Assembly: GCA_012033095.1 (NCBI GenBank)
Contig: JAAUPO010000091.1
Coordinates: 1-7,706, forward strand
Reading direction: 5' to 3'
Source of the DNA: Synechococcaceae cyanobacterium RL_1_2
Lineage (GTDB): Bacteria > Cyanobacteriota > Cyanobacteriia > Cyanobacteriales > JAAUPO01
DNA length: 7,706 nt
Position numbers and translations under genes: made by a program. A model generated the notes under the pieces. It was not told the origin of the DNA. It did not search any database and worked only from the letters and a program-made list of their open reading frames with translations. Shown here piece by piece: positions 7,127 to 7,706 of the stretch; position 1 is the stretch's first letter, and every line of letters starts with the position of its first letter.

Positions 7127-7706
7127 TTAACCGTTAATGGTTCCGGTTAGGGGCGAACTCGCACTAGCATGGGATTTAATGGGGATGCGGCCGGCTTGGT
7201 AGGCGAGGCGGCCGGCTTCGGTGGCCATGCATGGCTTGGCCCATTTTTACCGGATCTTGGGCCAGGGCGATCGCGCTATTAATTAACACCGCATCGGCTC
7301 CCATTTCCATCGCAAGGGCCGCTTCAGAGGGGCTACCAATGCCCGCATCTACCACCACAGGAATATTGCTTTGTTCGATAATGATGCGAATGTTGGCTTC
7401 GGTTTTAATGCCTTGGCCCGAGCCGATGGGGGAACCCAGGGGCATCACCGTGGCACAACCGACCTCCTCTAACCGTTTAGCGAGTAGGGGATCGGCGTTG
7501 ATGTAAGGTAGCACCGCAAAACCTTCTTTTACCAATGCTTCCGCCGCCTCTAACGTCCCGATCGGTCAGGTAATAAATATTTACTATCGGGAATTACTTC
7601 TAACTTGACAAAATTATTATCCTCTTGGCCTAGTAATCTAGCCATTTCCCGGCCTAGGCGAGCTACCCGAATGGCTTCCTCTGCGTTCGGTACAGCCGGC
7701 GGTGTT
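7127..7706 (-). pseudogene. thiG: Thiazole synthase ThiG, 3' part, frame broken three times as sequenced
   Basis: ThiG makes the thiazole phosphate of thiamine from 1-deoxyxylulose 5-phosphate, dehydroglycine and ThiS thiocarboxylate. The window holds roughly the C-terminal 190 residues; the start lies beyond 7706. Landmarks in order: NTAGC at the edge, [23 protein letters not shown] with the Schiff-base Lys, [33 protein letters not shown] and [11 protein letters not shown] (phosphate-binding loops), then [15 protein letters not shown] and SASSPLTG, ending TAA at 7127-7129. The breaks are near 7682-7690 (one extra base), 7564-7565 (one G short on the plus strand), and 7227-7232 (two bases short, at AMAMATE). 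The last sends the frame to a stop at 7176. The longest unbroken stretch runs from about 7563 to 7230. In cyanobacteria thiG is often fused to thiO, which would be off the right edge. Identity is certain; whether it is a real pseudogene is doubtful. Confidence 0.88.
7267..7274. repeat. HIP1 octamer GCGATCGC
   Basis: This exact copy lies inside the thiG reading frame and encodes part of the conserved SAIALAQ region. Confidence 0.85.

Noticed and set aside
7187..7218. Direct repeat GCGGCCGGCTT with 21-base spacing
   Set aside because: It encodes the two AGR units of the conserved ThiG segment [11 protein letters not shown], so it is explained by protein sequence.
7231..7506. Plus-strand open frame opposite thiG
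   Set aside because: It is antisense to strongly conserved ThiG motifs.
1..7706. tRNA, rRNA, CRISPR array or insertion sequence
   Set aside because: I found no cloverleaf-like segment, regularly spaced repeats, transposase motifs or terminal inverted repeats with target duplications.

Overview
The window looks like chromosomal DNA from a beta-cyanobacterium. The evidence is the cyanobacterial HIP1 octamer GCGATCGC (three exact copies and many 7-of-8 variants), a class I FBPase of cyanobacterial type, a Ycf38-type ABC-2 permease otherwise known from cyanobacteria and red-lineage plastids, a CcmS-like (beta-carboxysome) protein, and thiG. The genus cannot be fixed from this alone. Every gene I can support is on the minus strand except a possible gene tail at the extreme left edge.

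Layout from left to right. Positions 1-226 hold at most the last codons of a plus-strand gene, then a weak hairpin and AT-rich spacer. At 227-1048 is a solitary Dam-family (D12) N6-adenine DNA methyltransferase. A 318-base spacer (1049-1366) carries a C-rich/G-rich dispersed-repeat-like hairpin that may terminate the next gene. At 1367-2407 is fructose-1,6-bisphosphatase (fbp). At 2561-3007 is a small secreted protein of unknown function with its own candidate promoter. At 3117-3989 is the Ycf38 permease, and at 4126-5145 its ATPase partner, which as given is broken by three single-base deletions. A good intrinsic terminator (5284-5308) separates this pair from a two-domain PRC-barrel protein with a disordered acidic tail (5382-6341), which follows a CcmS-like gene (6449-6895). 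The right edge (7127-7706) is the 3' part of thiG, also broken by three small indels.

Functionally these are mostly unrelated housekeeping genes: sugar-phosphate metabolism, an ABC exporter, a possible carboxysome assembly factor, a membrane- or photosynthesis-associated PRC-barrel protein, thiamine-thiazole synthesis, and an orphan DNA methylase that could act on the many GATC/HIP1 sites. I do not see a convincing new biological system. The most notable signal is six frame-breaking indels, all in two otherwise well-conserved genes, while the six other genes (about 4.6 kb) read through cleanly. Sequencing or assembly error is the likeliest cause, but genuine decay is possible.
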